A program made the position numbers and the translations under genes. The notes below the pieces were generated by a model. The model saw only the letters and a program-made list of their open reading frames with translations. It did not search any database and was not told the origin of the DNA. From Allodiplogaster sudhausi (taxonomy: Eukaryota > Nematoda > Chromadorea > Rhabditida > Diplogasteridae), in the NCBI GenBank assembly GCA_945643635.1, contig CALZFC010000087.1, forward strand, positions 22,501 through 86,500: a stretch of DNA of 64,000 nucleotides, read 5' to 3'. Below are positions 26,801 to 35,998 of this stretch, piece after piece (within the stretch, counting starts at the first letter, position 1; the number at the start of each line of letters is the position of its first letter).

Positions 26801-29800
26801 ATAATATACGGAACAGCATTTCATTTCAGTATTTATACGCTCTTACAAGGAGAGTGGAAAAGGATAAATCAGGAGGAATGCCACACTCTTTCAGCTGCCA
26901 TTGAGAAGCTTTCCGCCCAAGGAACTGCCAAAGTCATCTTCGATAACATTCGACCAGAACACGAGGGAGTCTACACTTGCAAGGTACGAGAGAAAGAGAG
27001 GGAGCGAGAGATAACAGACAGAGGGAGAGAGAGAGACAGGCAGAGCGAGAGAGAGAGAGAACGAGGGAGAAAGACTGAGATAGAAACAAGACATTATTGA
27101 GACCTATAAAAGCTTTAAACGCATTCTAACATGAATAATATAAATGATACTTGATGTGTGTATCTGTGCTATGTACATATGTATCACGAAAAAAAAATTA
27201 GTTGCCAATTACAGAATATTCATTTAACCACCTGCCTGATAAAATTTTGATATTGATAAAAGTAGTGAGAATAGAATCTGAAAAAAGCTTAGCGAAGGTT
27301 ATAATTCGGAGGCCGGAAGTTGCCATCAGAATTGATGCGGAAGAGAATGATTTCAGGCGGAGAACTGGGCGGGCACGTCATACAAGGAAGTCAGCCTCGT
27401 TGTTCTCAGTAAGAACCACTTCTTACTTTAATTATAGGCAAGGGAAAACCGTCACGAATTCTGGCTTGCTAATTTGTAATCTGGGGTTGTTTGAATGATG
27501 CACGACATCGTGAGTAGCTTACTTCCTAATTCAAGATTCACTCTTTTCCTTTCAGCTGCTCCGCAGATCTTCCCAGAGCGTGAAAATGTGACAGCGCAGA
27601 GCAGAGAGGCAGTGCTTCTCAAGTGCGAGCACACGGGCAACCCCGTCCCGGTCATCTCATGGGTGCGCAGCCCATCCATCGAAATCACTCCCAATGAGAG
27701 TCAGTCTACTCTTTCTCTCTCGCTCTCTCTCTCTGTCACTCTCTCTGTCTCTCTCTGTCTCTCTCTGTCTCTCTCTCTTGCTCTCTCTCTCTCGCTCTCT
27801 CTCCTCTCGCTTGTCTCCTCTCTCTACTCTCTCTATCTCAGAGTATGAGCTGGTTGGAACTTCTCTGGCTATCCGCAATGCCGTTGAATCTGACTCTGGC
27901 TTCTATCACTGCATCGCAAAGAGTGAGGCTGGCCAAGCAATTGCTGCTCGATTCCTGACTGTCGGAGGTTCGCTTCCCCAGTTTCTCTTCTCTGTCCCTC
28001 TCTCACTCTCTCCCTCCTTGTCTCTCTTTCTGTTCTCTCTCCTTCTCTCTCACTCTCTCCCTCCTTGTCTCTCTTTCTGTTCTCTCTCAATCTCTCCCTC
28101 CTTGTCTCTCCTTCTGTTCCCTCTCCTTCTCTCTCACTCTCTCCCTCCTTGTCTCTCTTTCTGTTCTCTCTCCTTCTCTCTCACTCTCTCCCTCCTTGTC
28201 TCTCTTTCTGTTCCCTCTCCTTCTCTCTCACTCTCTCCCTCCTTGTCTCTCTTTCTGTTCTCTCTCACTCTCTCCCTCCTTGTCTCTCTTTCTGTTTTCT
28301 GTTTTCTCTCCTTCTCTCTCACTCTCTCCCTTTGTCTCTCTGTCTGTTCTCTCTCCTTCTCTCTCACTCTCTCCCTCCTTGTCTCTCTTTCAGTTCTCTC
28401 TCCTTCTCTCTCACTCTCTCCTTCCTTGTCTCTCTTTCTATTCTCTCTCCTTCTCCCTCACTCTCTCCCTCCTTGTCTCTCTTTCTGTTCTCTCTCACTC
28501 TCTCCCTCCTTGTCTCTCTTTCTGTTCTCTCTCCGTCTCTCTTACTCTCTCCCTCCTTGTCTCTCTTTCTGTTCTCTCTCACTCTCTCCCTCCTTGTCTC
28601 TCTTTCTGTTCTCTCTCTTTCTCTCTCACTCTCTCCCTCCTTGTCTCTCTTTCTGTTCGCTCTCACTCTCTCCCTCCTTGTCTCTCTTTCTGTTCTCTCT
28701 CACTCTCTCCCTCCTTGTCTCTCTTTCTGTTCTCTCTCACTCTCTCCCTCCTTGTCTCTCTTTCTGTTCTCTCTCTTTCTCTCTCACTCTCTCCCTCCTT
28801 GTCTCTCTTTCTGTTCGCTCTCACTCTCTCCCTCCTTGTCTCTCTTTCTGTTCTCTCTCACTCTCTCCCTCCTTGTCTCTCTTTCTGTTCTCTCTCACTC
28901 TCTCCCTCCTTGTCTCTCTTTCTGTTCTCTCTCTTTCTCTCTCACTCTCTCCCTCCTTGTCTCTCTTTCTGTTCGCTCTCACTCTCTCCCTCCTTGTCTC
29001 TCTTTCTGTTCTCTCTCACTCTCTCCCTCCTTGTCTCTCTTTCTGTTCTCTCTCACTCTCTCCCTCCTTGTCTCTCTTTCTGTTCTCTCTCACTCTCTCC
29101 CTCCTTGTCTCTGTTCCCTCCCTCTCTCTCCTTCTCTCTCTCTCTCTCTCCCTCTCTCTCTCACTCTTCTTCTCTCTCTCGCACTTCTCCATGCAGATAG
29201 CAAACGCCGTGAGCAGCGTCCTCTGTGGGTGGAATGCGACGAGAACGGTGTTCCACTGAAGAAGGCCTTCGTTCCCTCCCGTGGCGACGTTCCCGAGGAG
29301 GGCGAAGTTCTTCCCTGGGCAGACATTCCGGTGTGTGCTGTTCTCCCTCGATGCCTTGAGTGACAGAATGAGTTGAGGAGTCGAAGAATGGCTCAGCCCC
29401 TGGCTGGCTGTGTCTGCCTGGTCCGCGGAGTGCACGGAAGACTGCCGCTCTCTCCGGTCTGCCCCACTTCCTGCACACTCCGGTCTCTCACGCCGTCCCT
29501 CCTGGAAGTGTCTTCGAACTCTTCTGCAGGTGTGGCCAGTCTCTTTCCACTCAATCCACTCATTCTCTCCTCTTCAGTGCAATGGCAACTCCTCCTCCAA
29601 CCATCTTCTGGACTCACAACGGAGAGTTTGTTGCTGAAGCCGGCCAGCAGGAACAACACTCCATTCTCAGGATCGACCTTTCCACTCACAACGGCTCTGA
29701 GGTCTCTCTTTCTCCCTTCCTCTGTTAATCTTCTTTTCCCAATGAGGCAAAGTTACAGCCTCCGGGAGAGTACACTTGCCATGCGAAGAACTCAGTGGGG

Positions 29801-30311
29801 ATCATCTCATCCAAGGCAGAGATTTCGGTTAGAATTACATCCTTTTCAGATTCTTGTTGACGGGAAAGCTTTGTTGTCCTAGATAGAAGAGGACGACATC
29901 GCCGCAACTGAAAGCGCCGTCAAGCATGAGAGGGTTGCTGTGTTCAGATGTCTTGACAAAGGAATTCCGTTTGAAAGGTAAGAAGGAAAGAGAAAGACAG
30001 AAAGAAATAAAGAAAGAGAGCGAGAGAGAGAGAGAGAAAGAGAGACGTAGCGAGGGAGGAAAGAAAAGAGGCTAAAGAATATAAAGAAGAAGGAACAATA
30101 ATTGATATGATGAGGAGGGATGGAATATTCAGGGGAGTTCAGTGGTTCTTCCACGATCGCCTCGTCGATGATTCCTCTAGTTTGGTTGACTCCCGTCTTG
30201 TCATCCTGGCGAATAACAGCCTCGTCATCACTCATCTTCAGTCCCAAGATGTGCTCATTCAATTCATTCCTCATCCGCTGTCTCACTTCTTTCTTGGTCT
30301 TTCTCTCTCAC

Positions 30312-30348
<37 letters not shown>

Positions 30349-30926
30349 GCTCTATATTCTTTCGGTTTGCTTTTCCAAACGTAGCCTAGAGCGGCTAATG
30401 GGGCTAATAATTGCAATATTAACAACCTGCAGGAATCGACACTCTCTGACTACAAGTGCAAAGTGCGTATGCGTAGAAGAAAGCACGACGTAGCAGTGGT
30501 GAGTGCATTGAATGGGAAGGGAGAGAATGATGAGAGTGCTTGTAGATGGACATCGAAGACGCAGTGCCAGCAGTCACAGTTTCTCCCTCCTCGGAGGTGC
30601 ATGTCCCAGTGGGAGCCACGCTCTCTCTCGCTTGTTCTCTCAATGGACAGCCACTCACTACCAAGGCAAGTTCTCCTTCTTCATTCTCATCTCTGCCAGG
30701 TCGTGAGACTGTCAGAAGCAGGCTTCCGATTCTCTCTACGCTTCACGTCTACCTACTATTCGTCACCCTTGTCGTCTATTAAATTACACAAGTACAAATG
30801 CATATTAAATATGAAAATATGCTTTCTCTCAGGTAGAATGGACTCGCAATGATGAGCGAATCATGCAAGATGAGAATGTACGAATGTTTGTAAGTGAAGC
30901 ATCCAAGTAGAGACTGAGAGAGTGAA

Positions 30927-30981
<55 letters not shown>

Positions 30982-32335
30982 AGAGAAGGAGCATTGCGAG
31001 AGAGAAAGCAGAGGAAGAACAGTGCCGATCTCGCTTCAGAGCAACAACTCGCTGGTGTTGAGTGACGTGATCGAAGGCGACGACGGGGAGTACAAATGCA
31101 GGGCGGTCAACCAACTTGGCCATGCATTCGACTCTGTCACTGTCGTAGTGGAAGGTTTAGAGAGAGGAGATCAACCTAGAGATAGAGAGAGATCAAGCTA
31201 GAGTTAGAGAGAGATCAAGCTAGAGATAGAGAGAGATCAAGCTAGAGTTAGAGAGAAATCAAGCTAGAGTTAGAGAGAGATCAAGCTAGAGATAGAGCGA
31301 GATCAAGCTAGACTCTGCACTCTGCAGACGGTATCAATGACGTCGTTGGCTTCGTGGACGTACAAGGCAAAGGAGAAGGAGTGGAAGAGCACCTGGCACT
31401 CGTTGCAACTCTCGCACCACTTAGACACCACATCGATGTCAGAGTAGAACGACTTGAACTACAAGGTACAGGGGAAAACAATCAAGAACGACAAAGATTG
31501 TAACATCTTTCATCTAGTACCAACATCTAAGAGAGTTCAGAACAGAGAGCTGAGGAAGTTCGTGTTTACAGATGGACAGGAGAACGCGCTCGTCAAACTG
31601 GTCTCGGCATCGCCTCTCAACATCGCCAGACTTTCTCATCTGCCCAGGGGAACACGCAAACTCGAAAAGTTTGAAAGGACGTCAGTGCTTATCTTCTGCT
31701 GCATGTCAATTACACCAGTTGAAGCAGTGCAAAAACTAAACAAAGCAACGTTCGAGGCCCTGAGGCTTATACATATGTAGATGATAAAGGGCCTCAACCA
31801 CGATATCTACCACTGTAACTGGTAAGATCAGACAAGGAGGGCAATTTTCCAACAACAAGAAAAAAGCCACGAACTGTGAAAAGAACTGAAACGGTCCACG
31901 CATTTTGTTATTCAGTTAACGAGAGAAAAGATTCTTAGGATGAGTGGAATGAGATGAGAAAGGCTTTGCAGGGTGGACTACCGCTTCGAATCGGGAGAGA
32001 TGATGAGAGTGGTGCAGAAGGGGAGAGGGAGGGCCAGGAATGGCTTCCCACTCATTGACACTCTCGTACAAGGCAATGCACCCGCAATCGCCACTCACGT
32101 AAGGCAGCCAATTCAATTGAAAGAAAGAAGGATGAGATGGACAGAAAAAAGGGATAATTTGCATCCTTATAGGAAAACGTTAGCTTCGAGGCGATTGTTA
32201 GCGAGTTGACAGAAGAAAAGGACGGACTCATCAAAGGACATGGCTCAAGCATTCTCTCCACTGGCATTCACAACATTCCCTTCAGGTTAGAAATGGAGAA
32301 TGCATGAGAGAATGTGAGAAACAGAGAGAGAGAAG

Positions 32336-32372
<37 letters not shown>

Positions 32373-32663
32373 GATGGATTGAGATGGAGCGAGGAAACAA
32401 CGTACAACGAGTCGGACATTGGCCAGAGCATCATCCCCGCAGGGAAAACTCTCACGTCAGTTATTTGTTATGTTCTATGGGAATTAAAATGAGGAAACCT
32501 AGAACTGCAAGAAATGATGCCAATTACAGTATTCGCATTGCACAAGAACCGAATGGACTGAAAGCAACAGCGACACTTAGAAATGGATGTCCTTCCGGAT
32601 TCGAGCGTCGGCTTGGCAGATGTTTTGGTAGGATCTCTTCTCTGTTACTCTCACTTTCTCTCG

Positions 32664-32713
<50 letters not shown>

Positions 32714-33305
32714 CTGTTTTGCAGACCAGGACGAGTGCGCGGACTCGGAGGAGGCAGAGGGGGCGAGAGTGTGCGGGGAGGCGGCGGAGTGCGTGAATGT
32801 GTTGGGTTCCTTTGTCTGTCTCCGCGAGTGCCCTGAGGGATTCCGCGTCCGCATGGATGGAAGGTCAGTTTGTGAGGATGAGGGAGAATGAATCTGCCAG
32901 GACTCTCTCTCTCTGACCACTTGGTGCTAATAAAAAGGACAACCCGCGTAATTCCTTGCAATTCACCTCCCATCCCTTTTAATGAATATATTCTTTTTCA
33001 TGCAGCATTGAACTTTTCAAATTTATGTTGTGAATGGAAATATGAAATGTGGACTGGCGATTTTTTTTTGGTTTGAATGTAGAAGGGACAATCCTTTGTT
33101 TGTCGCATGTGTTTATGAAGTGAAAATATAAATGTACTTCTCAGCTGCACGGATGAAGATGAATGCGTGAAAGACACCCATGACTGCACGGAGGGAGAGC
33201 AGTGCAGGAACACGGAAGGCACGCCTTCTCATTTCACCTTTCTCTCTCTTGATTTCTCACCCCTCTCATCTCATCTCTCTCACTCTTTCTCTCTTATGTT
33301 CCCTC

Positions 33306-33355
<50 letters not shown>

Positions 33356-35074
33356 TCTCTTTTGTCGACACCATGATAAATTGCTCTCGTTCCTGCAAAG
33401 ATAATCTTTTCGCTGTCTGTGAAATGTTGACCTCTTGTTCTATTGATATTGGCTTCTGCGATCTCGTCACAATGCCCTTTTTAGGGTCTTACGAGTGCCT
33501 TGAAATGTGCGAGCCCGGATTCATGCTAAACGACCAGGACTTTTGTGAAGGTGTGTACATTAATGCTGCCAACGGTGATGAGAAAAGAATGTTAAAGGTC
33601 GACAGAAATGAAAGAGGTGCGAGAGAGAAGGAAAGAGAGAGAGAGAGAGAGAGATGGAAAGAGAGAGGGAGAGAGAGAGAGAGAGAATGAGGGGGATCTT
33701 TCCGAACCTGGGCTCTCTTATCACCCTGTCTACTGCAAGACCTCGACGCAGGGCATTCGCCGCTTTTCTTCCAGTTTTCTCTCCTAAATACCCCCACCCT
33801 AAACATGGACTCCCCTCATAGAGAAAAGGTTGAGATATCAACGAGTGCATCCGCCCGTCTGCGTGCGCCCCCCATCTGATCTGCCATAACCAACTCGGCT
33901 CCTTCGTATGTCTCTGCCCAACTGGCCGCCCTCCCACCAACAACTCCTGTCTCACTCCAGGCACTCTTCTTCTTCTTCTCTTTAACACATAACAAAGCTG
34001 CCAGAAGCATGTAATCTAGAATGGTCATCTAATATATTTAGCTAGCAATCGTCGACGAGTTCTGAGTACTCAGCGACGGCTGAAGAATGAGTGTCCTAGC
34101 GGGTTCACCTTGGAAGGACACGAATGCCGAGGTCAGCTTCAGTTAAACCTTCCTTACCATCTTCTCCTCTTATTCTTTGTAGACATTGACGAGTGTTCCT
34201 TGGACATGCCTTGTCAGTTCGCGTGCGAGAATACTGAGGGCGGATACAACTGTCGCTGCCCTCTTGGTTATGCAGTCCAAGAAGACAAATGCATCGGTCA
34301 CTTTCCTCTTCACTTTTATTGTCAACTTACAGAAAATTTATTTACAAAAACTTAGCTTGTTTAAGATGTGGATGAGTGTGGATCTGAGGAGGATGTGTGT
34401 GAAGAAGGGTCTCTGTGCTTTAACACTCTCGGAGGAGTCGAGTGTCTCTCAGACCCCTGTCTACCGGGCTACTTCCTTCACAATGGGTGCAGCTATCGAC
34501 CTTGATAGAATCGTTTGTTCTGTGAGTGAACCCCGTGAATTCAGGGAGTGCGTCTCGAACTGCACGGAATGGCAGGCTGGCAGTGACAACTGCACTGCCT
34601 CAAGGCTGCAATTGACTCTTCTCCCCCTTCCTGCCGGACTCCCCCAGGGCTCTTCCATCCTCAGACTCAGTTCTTACGATGAGGAGTCCCATTTCCTCAA
34701 TGATACGGTATGTCAGATGCAAGTAGGGCGAGAGAGGAGAGACTAATTGACAGGTGTTCACTCTGGCGAGTAAGGGAGGAGACCATTCGAAGGGTCTCAC
34801 CAAGGATGGGGCATTCTCCATCCAAGTAGACAAGGGACGGGCACTCGTCATGCTGTCTCAGCCGGTCTCTTGTTTTTCTATGCATCAATTAAAGAAGGAG
34901 AACGGATGGAGTAGTCAAGGAAAAAGCAACAAGTTATGACAAGTTTTTTTTTCTCTTCTGAAGGTTCCGAAAGGGCACAACAAGACTCTACAAGTTCGTG
35001 CCCGCTCTCCACATCTTAATGCTCCGGACACCTACTTCCTCATCCACATCAGAGTCGGAGACTATCCCTTCTAG
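114..35074 (+). CDS. Hemicentin-like giant extracellular matrix protein, 3' part
   Basis: The gene enters the window already inside its Ig array and ends with TAG at 35072-35074. I mapped about 70 exons; nearly all junctions keep phase. Domain order is about 22 Ig domains (each with the Trp of strand C and the D-x-G-x-Y-x-C signature before the second Cys), a nidogen G2F-like block, DxxEC calcium-binding EGF modules and a fibulin-type C-terminal module. This order is that of hemicentin (HIM-4/fibulin-6 family), a secreted basement-membrane-linking protein. The signal peptide and VWA domain must lie upstream of the window. Six introns begin with GC, and several introns host antisense genes. 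One Ig exon near 27.27-27.32 kb could not be placed in phase. Domain blocks follow as separate entries. Confidence 0.93.
1060..2815. repeat. CT-rich minisatellite, 59-bp unit
   Basis: Tandem array of a polypyrimidine unit containing ACTCCTTCACTCTCTGTTAC followed by runs of CT and CCCC. Successive copies start 59 bp apart (for example 1551 and 1610), giving roughly 29 copies. Copies at the left edge vary (CTCC instead of AACT), while the central ones are nearly identical, so the array was homogenised recently. The absence of stop codons in such sequence creates spurious open frames. Confidence 0.95.
3040..5570 (-). CDS. ADAM10/17-type cysteine-rich region, four exons, antisense
   Basis: Exons in gene order: 5439-5570, 4959-5068, 4852-4912, 3040-3190. 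All three junctions agree in phase (2, 1, 2). The protein shows the membrane-proximal cysteine pattern of ADAM10/ADAM17 (C-x3-C, C-x-C, then D/E-x2-C-x2-CC) twice: CECDAEEDNYCYLCC in the first exon and CDCASIDPD with EDRCQLCC in the last. LCIGGKCSNSVC sits between them, like the C-x-x-G-x-C motif before that module in ADAM10. The exons lie on the strand opposite to hemicentin, inside its largest intron. I see no HExxH protease motif, so either the catalytic exons are elsewhere or this is a non-catalytic cysteine-rich relative. The 3' end is not defined. Confidence 0.6.
4101..4332. repeat. GA microsatellite
   Basis: Imperfect (GA)n tract with AGAGAGCGAGAA variants, in the 1.66-kb intron between the last two ADAM-like exons. 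Long open frames across it are low-complexity artefacts. Confidence 0.9.
5890..8775. repeat. CT-rich minisatellite, about 140-147-bp unit
   Basis: About 20 tandem copies of a polypyrimidine unit. The marker GCTATTCCCTTCTTCTC recurs at 6074, 6218, 6358 and 6502. Length differences between copies come from internal (CT)n and (TCTA) runs. All three plus-strand frames stay open for nearly 3 kb because CT-rich sequence contains no stop codons; I do not regard these as genes. Confidence 0.95.
9873..9952 (-). CDS. Additional ADAM-like cysteine-rich exon
   Basis: One 80-nt exon with a good acceptor (GCTTAG) and a GTTGAG donor on the minus strand. It encodes YIDSEAGRHANDSCALCC, which aligns with the SIDPDTGFASEDRCQLCC segment of the exon at 3040-3190. 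It ends in phase 0. It is either an upstream module of the same antisense gene or part of a tandem copy. Connecting exons could not be identified with confidence; a candidate at about 9226-9303 encodes CTCESGNCGLW. Confidence 0.4.
10001..14460. repeat. Scattered CT/GA microsatellites in hemicentin intron
   Basis: Low-complexity tracts at about 10001-10110, 10159-10204, 10735-10800, 11412-11450, 11580-11603, 11816-11920, 12662-12810, 13060-13255, 13763-13805, 14050-14130 and 14340-14420, separated by unique sequence. I see no convincing complete gene in this stretch. A minus-strand segment near 11745-11790 (CSESNASICRNG) may be another cysteine-rich exon. Confidence 0.6.
14956..15029 (+). other. 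34-bp-stem hairpin next to a 3' splice site
   Basis: Positions 14956-14989 are the inverted complement of 14996-15029 with only two mismatches, separated by a 6-nt loop. Both mismatches would be G:U wobbles in the sense transcript. The stem ends three nucleotides before the acceptor AG at 15031-15032 of the hemicentin intron 14847-15032. It could be a tiny inverted-repeat transposon remnant, a small-RNA precursor or a splicing-control structure. Confidence 0.85.
16989..17338 (-). CDS. Nested antisense gene for an 83-aa basic secreted protein
   Basis: Three exons on the minus strand: 17207-17338, 17105-17156, 16989-17056 (252 nt in total, in frame). Introns are 50 and 48 nt with GT-AG ends. 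The start MQKLLVLVVVVGLLAMLVTA is a clear signal peptide. The mature part is extremely basic and Lys/Gly/Pro/Ser-rich (KKKHHKTK, GSKGPGGKKGPSSKKP). The gene lies wholly inside hemicentin intron 16892-17961 on the opposite strand. I do not recognise the family. It could be a cationic antimicrobial-type, cuticle or matrix peptide, but no function can be assigned from sequence. Confidence 0.72.
20386..20523 (+). CDS. Possible 45-aa cysteine-rich single-pass membrane peptide
   Basis: A short ORF with an ATG in acceptable context lies inside hemicentin intron 19969-20819, on the same strand as the host. It encodes a hydrophobic segment, LFFLLVLCAICTFVCVACLF, followed by CCVQCAC and a short basic tail. 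The frame is open upstream to about 20221, so a longer form is possible. Chance is a real alternative, because the composition (TGT-rich) favours Cys and Val. Confidence 0.25.
   Translation: MADISPLFFLLVLCAICTFVCVACLFCCVQCACVFNPFSWPIKGR
20820..25123 (+). other. Hemicentin Ig array, block 2
   Basis: Exons: 20820-20950, 21097-21244, 21302-21417, 21477-21639, 21699-21810, 21901-22127, 22218-22317, 22389-22456, 22503-22608, 22858-23016, 23063-23176, 23260-23418, 23546-23659, 24989-25123. They encode about six and a half Ig domains (WTCVAENDAG, YTCFARNEAG, YRCDVTNEAG, YICIATNEAG, FKCIASNAAG, YSCTASNSAG). The intron at 23017 has a GC donor. Exon 21901-22127 carries a short extra loop compared with its neighbours. 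The intron 23660-24988 hosts a second antisense secreted-protein gene. Confidence 0.88.
24357..24945 (-). CDS. Nested antisense gene for a 109-aa secreted protein
   Basis: Two exons on the minus strand: 24706-24945 and 24357-24446 (330 nt, in frame), with a GT-AG intron of 259 nt. The N-terminus MILCLFVFLTVTLMNIPSTA is a signal peptide; an in-frame ATG 33 nt upstream (24978) is the alternative start. The mature part is soluble, with Pro, Asn and Phe-rich stretches (FNPFKPVPQGSFPNHLYDE), has no cysteines and ends IHRQLQ. There are no clear dibasic processing sites. It lies within hemicentin intron 23660-24988 on the opposite strand. Family unknown. Confidence 0.6.
25124..26894 (+). other. 1.77-kb hemicentin intron without assigned gene
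   Basis: Contains a poly-G tract at about 25923-25939. Minus-strand ORFs at 25299-25490 and 26497-26769 start with hydrophobic segments but lack recognisable partner exons. By analogy with the other two hosted genes they could be exons of small secreted proteins. I leave them unassigned. Confidence 0.5.
26895..31154 (+). other. Hemicentin Ig array, block 3 (last Ig domains)
   Basis: Exons: 26895-26983, one unplaced exon near 27268-27320 (frame reads SLAKVIIR), 27556-27699, 27842-27967, 29197-29330, 29378-29529, 29578-29701, 29747-29827, 29883-29979, 30133-30250, 30433-30498, 30546-30665, 30833-30889, 31040-31154. The last three Ig domains are divergent; exons 29197-29529 form a long poorly Ig-like linker before FELFCSAMATPPPTIFW. 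The intron at 30666 has a GC donor. The unplaced exon breaks phase in every arrangement I tried, so a sequencing error or a real frameshift is possible there. Confidence 0.82.
27985..29130. repeat. CT-rich minisatellite, 37-bp unit
   Basis: Tandem polypyrimidine array within hemicentin intron 27968-29196. The marker ACTCTCTCCC recurs at 28981 and 29018 (37 bp). Some units carry extra CTCTTT insertions, giving a 37/48-bp mixture. Three plus-strand frames stay open across it by composition alone. Confidence 0.92.
31155..31320. repeat. 22-bp tandem repeat (GATCAAGCTAGAG type)
   Basis: About six copies of a unit containing GATCAAGCTAGAGTTAGAGA in hemicentin intron 31155-31327. The array fills nearly the whole intron from donor to acceptor. 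Confidence 0.85.
31328..32627 (+). other. Hemicentin nidogen G2F-like block
   Basis: Exons: 31328-31465, 31572-31680, 31972-32098, 32173-32285, 32369-32455, 32530-32627, all phase-compatible. The sequence (VGFVDVQGKG, RVERLEL, VDYRFESGEMMRV, FEAIVSEL, RWSEETTY) has the alternating-strand pattern expected of the G2F beta-barrel that sits between the Ig array and EGF modules of hemicentins. The assignment rests mainly on position. The block ends with a linker containing NGCPSGFERRLGRCF. Confidence 0.6.
32725..35074 (+). other. Hemicentin EGF modules and fibulin-type C-terminus
   Basis: Exons: 32725-32863, 33145-33218, 33485-33550, 33835-33960, 34042-34131, 34183-34296, 34366-34486, 34545-34707, 34754-34863, 34964-35074. 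Calcium-binding EGF starts are visible as QDECAD, EDECVKD, INECIRP, IDECSLD and VDECGSE. The final three exons give the fibulin-type module (CVSNCTEW, then TYFLIHIRVGDYPF and stop). The introns at 33219 and 33961 have GC donors. The 58-nt intron 34487-34544 must be removed, because reading through meets a stop. Confidence 0.9.
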
Positions 35075-35125
35075 TCGTCATTTTCCACTTTTCTTCTCCA
35101 TTAGCCAATGATATATAATACAAAC

Positions 35126-35131
35126 AATAAA
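35126..35131 (+). terminator. Poly(A) signal AATAAA for hemicentin
   Basis: Canonical AATAAA 52 bp after the hemicentin stop codon. Confidence 0.6.
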
Positions 35132-35749
35132 TTAAACTTGTGCCATTTCTGTATGCCCGATTTGAGAGAGATGTTGCTGTTGTATTTCGAAGTTCAGTGT
35201 TAATTGTTATGTCTAAAGAGGACATTTCTGTACGCCCGAATTTATTAGCAACTGACATGTTCTTGTGGTGAAATTGTTTGGTGATATTATGCAATGACTG
35301 AGACCTTAAAATTTATTTTCTCAGTTATAGTTCGATTTACATAGAATTTCAGAAATAAGACTAGATTTCATGGTGATACAGAGCAGAAACATTGAGTTGC
35401 CGTTGTGATCATTAGGTGCCAATACTGAAGATTCCAGCGTTGATATTAAATAGCGAACACGTCTAGAAGTATCATTTTAATTGCATTGAACAATTAAAAA
35501 TCTGTCGAGCCCAGTAGTTTCGTATTCTCCGTACTTCCTGTGGCATCGTATCAATTATCACTCGTGCTGACGGGAAACGTTGAACCTTCGACAACACACT
35601 CATAAAGATGTTGTCACTGAAGCTATCTATATGACAGAATTAATAAACAACAAAAAAAAAACATAAACTGTTGACATCGGTGATCTATTGTGAAGAGAGT
35701 GGGTGCATATTATCAAGTCTCTTCAGCGTGACATTCCACAACTGATACA
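35132..35749. other. Intergenic stretch
   Basis: AT-rich, with two copies of a motif like TTCTGTACGCCCGA at about 35147 and 35226. No gene recognised. Confidence 0.5.
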
Positions 35750-35956
35750 TTAGAAATTAGGAACGGCGGGGCGCAACCGGATCATAAGGTCGAGGCATAT
35801 TTTATTAACCCTTAGTTGCTTCTCAGTTGTTTCTCCATTGAAAATGTTTACACGAATGGGTTTCAGGTTAATGTATATCTGATGGCAACCCACATTGGGA
35901 AGCGTTTCGCCGCTTTGGCCACCGCAGATTTGGCGAACCAAGTTCAGTTGCTGCAT
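35750..35956 (-). CDS. Uncharacterised 68-aa protein
   Basis: Intact minus-strand ORF beginning MQQLNLVRQICGGQ and ending RLRPAVPNF, with balanced amino-acid composition unlike the low-complexity ORFs nearby. It has no signal peptide or membrane segment. It is head-to-head with the methyltransferase gene, only about 42 bp apart, which supports a real gene with a shared promoter. I do not recognise the family. A small mitochondrial or ribosome-associated protein is only a guess from size and neighbours. Confidence 0.45.
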   Translation of the reverse strand: MQQLNLVRQICGGQSGETLPNVGCHQIYINLKPIRVNIFNGETTEKQLRVNKICLDLMIRLRPAVPNF

Positions 35957-35998
35957 TCGTGTCTAACATGAGTAACTGCATTCTCTTGTCTTTTCTTT
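35957..35998. promoter_or_regulatory. Probable bidirectional promoter gap
   Basis: Only about 42 bp separate the start of the 68-aa minus-strand ORF from the first methyltransferase coding exon (+). If both genes are real, transcription must start from overlapping sequence. The first methyltransferase exon is preceded by TTTTCTTTAG, so it may instead follow an upstream or trans-spliced exon. Confidence 0.3.

Noticed and set aside
26497..26824. Minus-strand ORFs with hydrophobic N-termini, considered as a third nested secreted gene
   Set aside because: No signal-peptide-like start at a good ATG and no partner exon with matching splice sites.
27694..29363. ORFs of 330-520 codons in plus frames
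   Set aside because: Composed of the 37-bp CT minisatellite; only the flanking 27842-27967 and 29197-29330 segments are real exons.
29373..29637. Thrombospondin type 1 reading (WLAVSAWSAECTEDC) of exon 29378-29529
   Set aside because: That frame does not join the neighbouring exons in phase; the frame giving FELFCSAMATPPP does.
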